Origin: Candidatus Hydrothermarchaeota archaeon
Lineage (GTDB): Archaea > Hydrothermarchaeota > Hydrothermarchaeia > Hydrothermarchaeales > BMS3B
DNA length: 40,419 nucleotides
Assembly (NCBI GenBank): GCA_015521615.1
Contig: WANW01000053.1
Coordinates: forward strand, 1 to 40,419
Direction: 5' to 3'
Both the position numbers and the translations under genes were made by a program. A model generated the notes under the pieces. The model did not search any database. It was not told the DNA's origin and saw only the letters and a program-made list of their open reading frames with translations. Position 1 is the first letter of the stretch, and every line of letters begins with the position of its first letter. This document shows positions 1 to 9,813 of this stretch, one piece after another.

Positions 1-2
1 GA

Positions 3-110
3 CTGGTGAAGAGGGTAAGAGAAGGCAAAAAGGTAAGACCTGTAGTAGACAAGGAAGGAATCTACCTCCCGCTAACCAAGCCTAAGCCAATTGAGGAGCT
101 GGTTGCTTAG
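3..110 (+). CDS. 3' end of a truncated CDS (…LVKRVREGKKVRPVVDKEGIYLPLTKPKPIEELVA*), unknown product
   Basis: Open frame from the window edge to TAG at 108-110; overlaps the convergent integrase stop by 4 nt. Confidence 0.5.
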   Translation: MVKRVREGKKVRPVVDKEGIYLPLTKPKPIEELVA

Positions 111-1330
111 CTCTTCCCCTTCAGCTCTGCAATAATCTCCTTGTACACCAGCTCTTTGATCTCCTGGACGATCTTCTCCTTGGCTGCAACCTCGCTCATG
201 ATAAGCTCCTGCTTAATTGCTGCCTGGAGGTCCAGCACAGCCCCGCACCTTACGCAGAAGTAGGCGCTTGTGGGGTTGATCTGTTTGCACCTTGGGCACT
301 TCTTTGGCTTTGGCTTCTCTTCCTCTTCGTCCTTCTTCAACCCATGAAGCTTTAATATAGCGTCGTCTACGTCGCGCCCGCTCAGGTGCACATAGACCGC
401 TGCCATGTCGCTGCTCTGAGTCCAGCCAAAGTATTCCTTCATCTGCGCCTCTGTCAGATGCTTTGCCAGGTAGGTAGCCCGGCTATGCCTAAAAATATGC
501 GGGTGGATTCGCTTCTTAATTCCTGCCTTTTTCGCTGCGGTCTGGATTTGCTTCCGTATCCCGTAGTAGTTCATGGCTTCGGTCTTGCCGTTCCATATCT
601 TCACCCAGAGGGGAGCCTCAGGATCATCTTTCAGCGGATGCTGCTCCAGCCAGTCCATGAGGTAGGGCACAGCCCAGATTACCCTAACCCTCCTGTAACC
701 TGTTTTGCCATGCACAACCAGCACAGCGCCGTAGTCGTCGAAGATCACGTTTTTAACCTTAAGGCTCCCCGCTTCTCCCACTCTTAGCCCAGCGTCCCAG
801 AGCACGGCAATGAGCGCTTTATCGCGGGTGTGAGGCGTGGCGTCTATCATCGCCTTAACTTCGTCTTCGCTTAGAAGGTCCTCGGGTAGCTTCTTTCCGT
901 TGTTCTTTACCGTGGTCCTTATCCACTCTGTAATCTCTGGATCCTTCCCTGGCGGCAGCTTATAGAGCCAGCGATAGAAGCGCTTTATCGCCACCTTGTA
1001 GTTTTGCTTTGTCCACTCTTGGAGCTCGCTCTTCTCTATCTGAGCAACCACCCGCCTTATATCCCCCTCCTCCGCCTTATCGAAGTCCTTGCCCAGCCAC
1101 TCCGCTATCCTCTTCAGAAGCCTCACGTACTTGATAACCCTCAGCTCTGAAAGTCCTTCGGCGAGGAGGTCGTGGTGGAACTTCAGAACAAGCTCTTTGT
1201 TTCTCTTGCCTATCTCAGCCTCCTCTAAATCCCTCACAGCCGCCTCCAAGTTCATGTTAGTGTAAAGCTTGGTCATGCTGATATCTTTTTTATTACTCCC
1301 ATAAATAATTTTCGTTAGGCTTTGAACCAT
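107..1330 (-). CDS. Tyrosine recombinase/integrase (XerC/D-like) with C-terminal zinc ribbon
   Basis: R in DAGLRVGEAGSL, HxxR in HPHIFRHSRATYLA, Y in AAVYVHLSGRDVD; C-terminal CPRCKQINPTSAYFCVRCGAVLD. Confidence 0.9.
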   Translation of the reverse strand: MVQSLTKIIYGSNKKDISMTKLYTNMNLEAAVRDLEEAEIGKRNKELVLKFHHDLLAEGLSELRVIKYVRLLKRIAEWLGKDFDKAEEGDIRRVVAQIEKSELQEWTKQNYKVAIKRFYRWLYKLPPGKDPEITEWIRTTVKNNGKKLPEDLLSEDEVKAMIDATPHTRDKALIAVLWDAGLRVGEAGSLKVKNVIFDDYGAVLVVHGKTGYRRVRVIWAVPYLMDWLEQHPLKDDPEAPLWVKIWNGKTEAMNYYGIRKQIQTAAKKAGIKKRIHPHIFRHSRATYLAKHLTEAQMKEYFGWTQSSDMAAVYVHLSGRDVDDAILKLHGLKKDEEEEKPKPKKCPRCKQINPTSAYFCVRCGAVLDLQAAIKQELIMSEVAAKEKIVQEIKELVYKEIIAELKGKS

Positions 1331-1449
1331 AAGTTCATTGCCCGCCCGAGGCTCTCTTTAGCCCTTTCCCATCCTAAATCCTTAATTTTCTGCTACCTTG
1401 GATGGATAATGGACTAAAACCTTAATACCGCTGACTCAGAATAAAACAC

Positions 1450-2499
1450 ATGCGAATAAAAAGGAGGGCACTGATTTCTGCTGCCGCCCTGCTCGGCTCG
1501 GCACTGGCATACAAGTATCTGTACCCTCTGCGCTACTTTTTTCTTGGACCCAGAAAGATTGGACAGGTGGTTAGAGTGACAAAAAAGCAAAATGTTTTTA
1601 TGCGCGATAACAGGTCGCTTGTATCTGTTGTGGGGATTGGAGACGTCAGGGAGGCGGTGGATAAGGCTGTGAAGCTGATAGGTGGCTTTGAGAAGCTCAG
1701 GCTTAAAGGGAAGGATGTACTTGTAAAGCCAAATGTAAACAGCGACGACCCTCATCCTGCCACCACAAATCCGGAGGTGGTGCGAGCCACTGTAGAACTT
1801 CTTTATGAAGCGGGCGCCTGCAGAGTTGTTGTTGGTGACATGAGCGGTATATACTGGCTGCCAACCAGGCGGAGCATGGAGAAGACAGGTATCGCCAGAG
1901 CTGCCCTTGAGGCAGGTGCAGAGCTTGCCTTCTTTGAGGAAGAAGAGTGGGTGACTCTGGCTCCGCCACAGGCCAGGTACATTAAAAGCTTTTCAATTCC
2001 ACGCCGGATATATGAAGCTGAGGTATTAATTTCACTGCCTGTGATTAAAACCCACAGGTATGCAACCTACTCCATGAGCCTCAAAAACTTTGTTGGTATA
2101 ATCTCCGGTGCTGACAGACGCAAACTGCACACCTCTCGCTACATGGAGGAGATGATTGCAGAGATTAATCTTGCAGCAGCTCCAGATTTAATAATAATGG
2201 ACGGAACGCTGAGTATGGTTGCAGGAGGGCCTACAAGCGGGAGTGTGAAGGAGACCAATGTAATTCTTGCCAGTGGGGACAGGATAGCAATAGATGTGGC
2301 AGGGTTGAGCATAGTCAAGAGCTTCAATGAGTGGGAAAGGGTGGCCGGAATAGGGGTATGGGAGCAGAGACAGATAAGGCGTGCTGTTGAGCTCGGGCTA
2401 GGAGCAAATAGCTGTGAGGATGTTGAGATCGTCAGCGCCGGAGAGGGAGATGAGTTTACACAGCTTGTGGAGTTTATTAAGAGAGCAATAAGCGGGTAG
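1450..2499 (+). CDS. DUF362 domain protein
   Basis: LVKPNVNSDDPHPATTNPEVVRATVELLYEAGACRVVVGD… and VLISLPVIKTH motifs; N-terminal hydrophobic segment. Confidence 0.8.
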   Translation: MRIKRRALISAAALLGSALAYKYLYPLRYFFLGPRKIGQVVRVTKKQNVFMRDNRSLVSVVGIGDVREAVDKAVKLIGGFEKLRLKGKDVLVKPNVNSDDPHPATTNPEVVRATVELLYEAGACRVVVGDMSGIYWLPTRRSMEKTGIARAALEAGAELAFFEEEEWVTLAPPQARYIKSFSIPRRIYEAEVLISLPVIKTHRYATYSMSLKNFVGIISGADRRKLHTSRYMEEMIAEINLAAAPDLIIMDGTLSMVAGGPTSGSVKETNVILASGDRIAIDVAGLSIVKSFNEWERVAGIGVWEQRQIRRAVELGLGANSCEDVEIVSAGEGDEFTQLVEFIKRAISG

Positions 2500-2565
2500 T
2501 TTTATAGACTGAAACACACCAAAATTTTTATTATACGCAGACCATATCTTATCCTCGAATAACCA

Positions 2566-3534
2566 ATGTTGTCCCGCCCCAAAGGGAGCCTGAAAATGAA
2601 TAAGATACTTGGCTGCATCCTGATTGTTGCCTCGGGCGTAGCAGCCTATGCCATAAGCAGCATATATCCTGCTCTAAATGCCCTTTTCATAGCCCTTATC
2701 TTTGGCATAGCCTTTGGAAGTATTCTGGAAAGCAAGGAAATGAAAGCCCTGGCAGAGAGGTCTCTTATTATAACCCTCCCTGTGGGAATAATATTATATG
2801 GAGTAAACATAAAGTTCCCCCTCCCCTGGGATTTTCCAGCACAGGTCATTCTCCTCACCTTCTTCTCAGCCACACTGATGGGCACCGCTGTTTATCTATT
2901 TGCGAAGATTCTTAAAGTACGGGAGAAGCTTGCACTGCTTCTGGCATGTGGCACCGCATTGTGCGGTGTCTCAGCCATTGCCATTCTCTCACCAATAATC
3001 AAACCAAAAAAGGAGGAATTTTCAGCAGCTATTATAATAATAACTGTGGTAGGGCTAACAGGGGCTCTGCTTTATCCCTTCCTGGGCTACATTCTCGGGA
3101 TGAGTGGTAAGGTTTATGCATTTATGAGCGGAGCCACGCTGCACCAGACAGGTCTGGTGGTGATTGCTTCAAAGCCCTTTGGAAGCGAGGTTCTCCAGGA
3201 CGGTCTTGCTGTTAAAGGAATACGTATAGCCATGATAGCCCTGGTGGCCCTCCTGATATCATTTATTTACGCAGAACACAGATTCTATATCCCGTGGTAT
3301 GTGGTTATCTTCCTGCTTGTGGCTTTTCTCACCAGCTTCGTGCTTCCACAGTATATAGTTAATATGCTCAAACCCCTATCCACAATTGCCTTCTCCATAA
3401 CCCTCGCATCCATAGGATTCTCTGTAAATATAAGAGATATTCAGAATATACGTCTGAGTCCTCTTATCGCAGCTTACCTGGGATGGTTCTGTGCTATTTC
3501 CATATTTATTTTCATTTTGAGGTTGATATTATGA
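2566..3534 (+). CDS. YeiH/UPF0324 family putative sulfate exporter (start may be 2596)
   Basis: Multi-TM protein with LLLACGTALCGVSAIAILSPIIKPKKEE and SGATLHQTGLVV typical of the family. Confidence 0.8.
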   Translation: MLSRPKGSLKMNKILGCILIVASGVAAYAISSIYPALNALFIALIFGIAFGSILESKEMKALAERSLIITLPVGIILYGVNIKFPLPWDFPAQVILLTFFSATLMGTAVYLFAKILKVREKLALLLACGTALCGVSAIAILSPIIKPKKEEFSAAIIIITVVGLTGALLYPFLGYILGMSGKVYAFMSGATLHQTGLVVIASKPFGSEVLQDGLAVKGIRIAMIALVALLISFIYAEHRFYIPWYVVIFLLVAFLTSFVLPQYIVNMLKPLSTIAFSITLASIGFSVNIRDIQNIRLSPLIAAYLGWFCAISIFIFILRLIL

Positions 3535-5717
3535 GAATGCCAATCTTTTTTAAAATAGTTACCATTTCGCTCCTGTTTTCAATGTTATCCCTGGGACTCT
3601 TCACAGTAAGTTATGCCACACCGGGAGGCTTCACACCTGCATACTTCCTGTACATGGTTATAATCATCCTCGGAATCTCCCTCTTTGTTGCCGGGAGTAT
3701 AACAGAACCTCTGGAAAGGCTGAAAGTTGGTTTTGAGAGGATTATGAGTGGTGGCAACGCCCATGTGGAGATAAACACAGGAGATGAGTTTGAAGATCTC
3801 GCCCATGCGTTTAATCACATGGCTGGAGAGCTGACAAGACAGAGGGAGATGTTAAAGAGGAGTGAGGAGAAGTACAGGCTTTTAATAGAAGATATCAACG
3901 ACTGGGTGTTTGAGCTGGATGAAAACTGGGTTTATACATATTCCAGCCCGAAGGTCAGGGAAATCCTGGGATATGAGCCTGAGGAGGTGCTTGGCAAGAC
4001 ACCTCTTGACTTCATGCCAGAGGAAGAGAAGGTATTGGCTATTAAAAAAATTGAAGAAATCAGAAAGAAGCAAACCTCTTTCTGGGGGCATGAAAATGTT
4101 TTCATGAAAAAAGATGGGAATCTCGTCGTTCTGGAAACCAGTGGCAGGCCATTTTTTGATGAAAATGGACGTTTAAAGGGCTATAGGGCTGTTAGCAGGG
4201 ATATAACTGCAAGAAAACGGGCTGAAGAGAGACTGGCCTACCTGGCCGGTATTGCAGAGCATTCTATAGATGCAATAATATCCCTGGATCTGGAAGGTAG
4301 AATAGTTTCCTGGAATAAAGGTGCAGAGATGATGTTCGGGTATAGGGAGGAGGAAGTAATAGGTAAGCTGATGAACACAATTGTGCCTGAGGAACTCTGG
4401 GATTCATGTGGAGAGAACTTCAAAAAGGCGATTATGGAGGGTTATGCCAGGGATATAGAGACGATAAGGCTGGCGAAAGATGGAAGAAGGGTGCTTGTGG
4501 ACCAGACACTTACCACAATCTACAATCCGAAAGGTGAGCTGATAGGCTTCGTTGCAATAATGCGAGATATAACCAAGCGAAAGAAGGCAGAAGAGGAGCT
4601 TAAGAGAGCATACAGAGAATTAGAAGAAAAGACAAAGGAGCTGTTGAGATCACAGAAAGAACTTAAATATTTTGCAAATATTGTCGAAAACTCAAATGAT
4701 GCCATATATTCTGTAAATCTGGGGGGCATTATTACCAGCTGGAATAAAACTGCCGAAAAAATGTTTGGCTGGAAAAAGGACGAAGCTATAGGTATGCGAG
4801 CAGATAGACTGCTGCCGGATGAGATAAGAAATGAGACACCCTTCCTTATCCAGAAGATAAAGCAGGGAGTGAAGTTCATATCATATGAGACAAAGAGGGT
4901 GAGCAAAGATGGCGCTATAATAGATGTGGATGTAACCATCTCACCAATACTTGATGAAGGTGGCAATCCTGCAGGATTTTCTGTAATAGCCAGAGATATA
5001 TCTTCCAAGGTTAAAGCCGAAGAGGGGATGCTCAAAAGGATATTAAAGTACGATGTCAGTAGAGGCAGGATATACCTTATAGAAGAGCCCTTTCCAGAGC
5101 TTGCCAGAGATGTGCTTCTTGATCTGGTAAAATGTGGCTATGCAGGTACAGTCATAACAAGAAGACTTGCGGAGGAGATAGGCGTAAGCGGGGTTTCTTA
5201 CTTCTGGCTTTCTGAGAAGAGAGGAAAAGACACCATCTCCCCGGAGATTTCTGAGGTGGAGTCTGTAATAATGAACCTGCCAAACTGGAACAACGCCGTG
5301 CTTTTAGAGCTGGATTACCTCATCCTCAAAAATGGATTCAACAGGGTATTTGAGTTTGTCCAGAGAATTAAGGAGGCATTTTATTTCCTGAAAAAGGGTG
5401 TGCTGCTTCTCTCACTGGATCCTGAGATTTTGACGCAGAGACAGGTAAGGCTCCTCAGAAAGGAGTGCGGTACTATAAAACCAAAGCAGCATGAGCTCCC
5501 ACCAGAGGTTTTCGAAATTTTGAGATATGTTTACATGGAGAACAGGGTGGGAAAGAAGCCATCCATTAAGGAGGTTATGCAGAAGTTCAACATTGCAAGA
5601 AATACTGCCAAAAAACGCATTAGATATCTGGAAGGCAAGGAATTGCTGAATGTCGTCAAGGTTGGCAGGGTGAAGTTACTCGAGGTCACTGAGAAGGGCA
5701 AGGAACTGTTCTATTAG
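3531..5717 (+). CDS. Membrane protein: 2 TM - HAMP - 3 PAS - DUF835 - C-terminal winged HTH
   Basis: N-terminal TM pair; ITEPLERLKVGFERIMSG HAMP; three PAS/PAC units ending RDITxRKRAEE; DUF835-like block; PSIKEVMQKFNIARNTAKKRIRYLEGKELL wHTH; ATGA overlap with the upstream gene. Confidence 0.8.
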   Translation: MRMPIFFKIVTISLLFSMLSLGLFTVSYATPGGFTPAYFLYMVIIILGISLFVAGSITEPLERLKVGFERIMSGGNAHVEINTGDEFEDLAHAFNHMAGELTRQREMLKRSEEKYRLLIEDINDWVFELDENWVYTYSSPKVREILGYEPEEVLGKTPLDFMPEEEKVLAIKKIEEIRKKQTSFWGHENVFMKKDGNLVVLETSGRPFFDENGRLKGYRAVSRDITARKRAEERLAYLAGIAEHSIDAIISLDLEGRIVSWNKGAEMMFGYREEEVIGKLMNTIVPEELWDSCGENFKKAIMEGYARDIETIRLAKDGRRVLVDQTLTTIYNPKGELIGFVAIMRDITKRKKAEEELKRAYRELEEKTKELLRSQKELKYFANIVENSNDAIYSVNLGGIITSWNKTAEKMFGWKKDEAIGMRADRLLPDEIRNETPFLIQKIKQGVKFISYETKRVSKDGAIIDVDVTISPILDEGGNPAGFSVIARDISSKVKAEEGMLKRILKYDVSRGRIYLIEEPFPELARDVLLDLVKCGYAGTVITRRLAEEIGVSGVSYFWLSEKRGKDTISPEISEVESVIMNLPNWNNAVLLELDYLILKNGFNRVFEFVQRIKEAFYFLKKGVLLLSLDPEILTQRQVRLLRKECGTIKPKQHELPPEVFEILRYVYMENRVGKKPSIKEVMQKFNIARNTAKKRIRYLEGKELLNVVKVGRVKLLEVTEKGKELFY

Positions 5718-5986
5718 GCGCAGGCTTATTGAAAATGTTGACACTTTTTTTGACGATATTGATAAGCAAACTGTCACCTTTTACTCTTTCCAGAAGTATT
5801 GGAAAGGTGAGGTAGGAAGTGGGCCAGGGCGTTAAGGTAGAATTTGGAAGAGAGTGGAGCAAGCTATGGAATACCGAGGAATGGTGGGCTGTTTGGGAGG
5901 CTCTGCTTAAACTCTCTGGCTATGGAAACAGAAAAGATGCACAGATAGAAAAGGTTTTGAGATATAGCAAAAGTAGCAGAAGATAG
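5718..5986 (+). pseudogene. Possible decayed or frameshifted ORF (…IENVDTFFDDIDKQTVTFYSFQKYWKGEVG / GQGVKVEFGREWSKLWNTEEWWAVWEALLKLSGYGNRKDAQIEKVLRYSKSSRR*)
   Basis: Two abutting open frames joinable by removal of one G near 5819-5823; the second frame alone has GTG at 5819 and TAG at 5984-5986. Confidence 0.3.
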
Positions 5987-6013
5987 ATTAAAAACAGGAC
6001 CGCGGGTATTCCG

Positions 6014-6244
6014 ATGAAACAGATACATGCAAACAAAATCATAGTGCTTAATAAAACCTTCTGTCCGCCTGCAGCGGTGGTGCTCTCCAGTTTAAAGAAG
6101 GCAAAAGCAGGAGAAGTGCTCCATATCAAAGCCTCCGCCTGTCATGCCCAGCTTGTAGCTGACCTGGCTGAGCGTGTGGGTGCTGAGGTACTCTTAAAGG
6201 ACAAAAATGGTACCTGTACAAACTTCTGGATTCTAAAAAAATAG
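6014..6244 (+). CDS. TusA/SirA-like small protein
   Basis: NKTFCPPAAVVLSSLKKAKAGEVLHIKAS…LVADLAERVGAEVL matches the TusA-fold pattern. Confidence 0.65.
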   Translation: MKQIHANKIIVLNKTFCPPAAVVLSSLKKAKAGEVLHIKASACHAQLVADLAERVGAEVLLKDKNGTCTNFWILKK

Positions 6245-6245
6245 C

Positions 6246-6956
6246 CTAGCTCAGGTACTCCGCCAATTTGCTCTCAAGTTCTGGCATGTAGGGGGCCAGC
6301 ATCGACTGAAGTATACGATCCAGATTGAACAGAAATGCTATCCCCGCGATTATCAGCACCCAGCCTGCAATCTTTTTTGCATAGACATTGTACTTGCTGA
6401 CGCTCGCTACCCTGCTTGTGAAAAACTTCCCGAGATATGCCACAGCAAGCATTGGTATGCCCAGACCTATTGAATACGCGAAAAGGGAGGCGCCACCTGT
6501 AACCACATCGCTGGTTACCAGCATCAGTACCGGACCCAGTACAGGACCAACACAGGGGATCCACACTATTCCCAGAGATAGACCTAGAAGGAGCGCTCCC
6601 AAATAGCCCTCCCTCTGCTTTGATGTGAAACCGGGGACTCTGAGCTTGTTGAGGAGCATTGTGGAGTACATCACAAAGTAACTGTTCAGCCTCTCGCTAA
6701 CAAGCACAGCCCCCATAAGTATTATGAGGATTATTCCAAATATACGCAATTCCCCGGCAATTGATCCCATGGCCTCTCTGAAGATGGAGGTTAGCACACC
6801 CATAACTGTGAAGGTTATGCTCATCCCCATTACAATTATAACCGGGCGAAGTCTGGAGCCAGCACCACCGGCAAGAATTACCGGAACAAGGGGAAAGACG
6901 CATGGGGAGGTGATGCTCACTATGCCGGCGAGAAATGAGATGAGCACCAGCTTCAT
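6246..6956 (-). CDS. ccdA: Cytochrome c biogenesis protein CcdA / DsbD transmembrane domain
   Basis: GIVSITSPCVFPLVPVILAGG and LGIVWIPCVGPVLGPVL Cys-Pro motifs; 6 TM. Confidence 0.85.
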   Translation of the reverse strand: MKLVLISFLAGIVSITSPCVFPLVPVILAGGAGSRLRPVIIVMGMSITFTVMGVLTSIFREAMGSIAGELRIFGIILIILMGAVLVSERLNSYFVMYSTMLLNKLRVPGFTSKQREGYLGALLLGLSLGIVWIPCVGPVLGPVLMLVTSDVVTGGASLFAYSIGLGIPMLAVAYLGKFFTSRVASVSKYNVYAKKIAGWVLIIAGIAFLFNLDRILQSMLAPYMPELESKLAEYLS

Positions 6957-7034
6957 TCAGAACACCCCCATACCACGCAAAAGCTACCGAGGCAAAAACC
7001 TTTAAAAATCGCTGTGCAATAATTACTGGGGTAG

Positions 7035-7954
<920 letters not shown>

Positions 7955-7955
<1 letters not shown>

Positions 7956-8416
7956 TGGAGAGAGACATACGGGTAAGGAAGATCAAGGACGGCACCGTTA
8001 TAGACCACATCACTGCCGGGCAGGCGCTCAATGTGCTGAAAATAATCGGCATAACCCGGGAGTTCCCGAAGACAACCGTAACAGTAGCGATAAATGTGCC
8101 TTCCCGGAAAGCGGGGCTGAAGGACATAGTGAAGGTGGAGGGGAAGGAGCTCAGAAGCGAAGAAGTGGACAAGATTGCGCTCATCGCACCCAAGGCGACA
8201 ATAAACATAATTCGCAACTACCAAGTGGTGGAGAAGAAGAAGGTCTCAATTCCACCAAAGCTTGAGGGTGTGCTGAAGTGTGCCAATCCCAACTGCATAA
8301 CCCACTTTGAGCCTGTTAAAACCAGATTTCATGTGGAGAGGAAGGAGCCAATAAAGCTCAGGTGCCATTACTGCGAGCGGGTGATGAGCGAGGCAGAGAT
8401 TGTTAGACAGTTCTAG
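7955..8416 (+). CDS. pyrI: Aspartate carbamoyltransferase regulatory chain
   Basis: RVRKIKDGTVIDHITAGQALNVLKI; CANPNCITHFEPVKTRF…CHYCERVM zinc site; follows pyrB. Confidence 0.97.
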
Positions 8417-8421
8417 CGCAT

Positions 8422-9357
8422 ATGGACGCAGCAGAAATCCGCCAGAGGTTTGCAGAGATCAACCCGAAATTTGTGAAGAGGTACTCAAAGATAGATGATA
8501 GTGACGAATTTTACATATACTCAGCAAAGCCTCTGAGACCATGCATACGGATTAATACTCTAAAGGCAGGTGTCGAAGAGGTTGTGAGCAGGCTGAGCGA
8601 GAGGTTTGAGCTTGAGCCGGTACCCTGGTGTCGTGAGGGCTTCTGGGTGAGGGGAAAGGAAAAGGTGAGCACCACCATTGAACATGCACTGGGCTTAATT
8701 TTTGTTCAGGAAGCGGCATCCATGCTCCCCCCGGTGGTTTTATATGTGGAGCCTGGGATGCTTGTTCTTGACGTCGCCGCCTCACCCGGAGCAAAAAGCA
8801 CCCAGATAGCCCAGTACATGCACAACCGGGGCTGTCTTATTGCCAATGATGTTAGAATTGAGCGGGCCAGGATACTCGCCTCTAACCTGCAGCGCTGCGG
8901 AGTGCTCATAGCAAAGGTCACCCTCAGTGACGGACGGAGCTTTTCCAGATATCGTGAAACCTTTGACCGCGTGCTCCTGGACGCACCCTGCAGCAACGCT
9001 GGTATGGTGCGCAAAAACTACAAGTACCTCAAAATATGGGGGCAGCGCCGCCCCAAAAAGTACTCCAGGCTTCAGAAGGAGCTTATAACCGCTGCCTATG
9101 AGGCATTAAAGCCAGGCGGAGTGCTGGTCTACTCCACATGCACCCTTGACCCGATGGAGAACGAAGGTGTGATTGACCACCTCCTCAGAAGTACAGATGC
9201 AGAGATTGAGGAGCCAGCACTTCCAGTTAAAAGGCATCCTGCATTTTTAGAGTTTGAGGGTGAGAGCTACACCAGCGAGGTGCGCAGGTGTCTGCGCCTG
9301 CATCCCCAGGACAATGACACAGAGGGTTTCTTCGTGGCGAAGGTGGTGAAGCCGTGA
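8422..9357 (+). CDS. NOL1/NOP2/Sun family RNA (cytosine-5) methyltransferase
   Basis: VLDVAASPGAKSTQIAQ, LLDAPCSNAGM, YSTCTLDPMENEGVI motifs. Confidence 0.93.
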   Translation: MDAAEIRQRFAEINPKFVKRYSKIDDSDEFYIYSAKPLRPCIRINTLKAGVEEVVSRLSERFELEPVPWCREGFWVRGKEKVSTTIEHALGLIFVQEAASMLPPVVLYVEPGMLVLDVAASPGAKSTQIAQYMHNRGCLIANDVRIERARILASNLQRCGVLIAKVTLSDGRSFSRYRETFDRVLLDAPCSNAGMVRKNYKYLKIWGQRRPKKYSRLQKELITAAYEALKPGGVLVYSTCTLDPMENEGVIDHLLRSTDAEIEEPALPVKRHPAFLEFEGESYTSEVRRCLRLHPQDNDTEGFFVAKVVKP

Positions 9358-9755
9358 GCATTGAAAGGGTGCTTGAGCTACTCTGGGAGCAGTTCGGAAT
9401 CAGGAGCGTTGACTTCAGGCTGCGTGAAGGTGGAAGCGGTCGTTACTACGCCTACAGGGAATGCAAGCTTGAGATTGAGGAGTTTGCCTCCGGGGTATAC
9501 TTCGGAAAACTGGAGAAGGATGGCTTTCGCCTCTCTGTAGAGGGGTGCTACCTTGTGGGGAGGAATGCCACAAAGGGCGTGGTGGAACTGAGCAGGGAGC
9601 AGGCAGAAAAATGGATGCGCGGCGAAGACCTGGAGATTGAAGCCAGAGGTTATGTGATTCTCCGCTGGGGGGACTATTTCCTGGGATGTGGAAAGGGCAA
9701 GGGCGGGAAAATCCTTAACTACCTGCCAAAGGAGAGGAGGGTGCCTCCACCGTAA
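9354..9755 (+). CDS. PUA-like RNA-binding protein resembling the C-terminal domain of RsmF-type methylases
   Basis: GTG start overlapping the methylase stop; EIEARGYVILRWGDYFLGCGKGKGGKILNYLPKERRVPPP. Confidence 0.7.
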   Translation: MSIERVLELLWEQFGIRSVDFRLREGGSGRYYAYRECKLEIEEFASGVYFGKLEKDGFRLSVEGCYLVGRNATKGVVELSREQAEKWMRGEDLEIEARGYVILRWGDYFLGCGKGKGGKILNYLPKERRVPPP

Positions 9756-9756
9756 C

Positions 9757-9802
9757 CTTTATATATGTCATGCTACTATGTAGCATGCTAACAACTAGCA
9801 TG
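9757..9802 (+). promoter_or_regulatory. Promoter and candidate operator of aroA': TATA box followed by CATGCTAC-tat-GTAGCATGCTA-acaa-CTAGCATG
   Basis: Perfect 8-bp inverted repeat 9769-9776/9780-9787 plus a third half-site at 9795-9802, just downstream of ctttatatatg. Confidence 0.6.
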
Positions 9803-9813
9803 AGGTGAACAGG

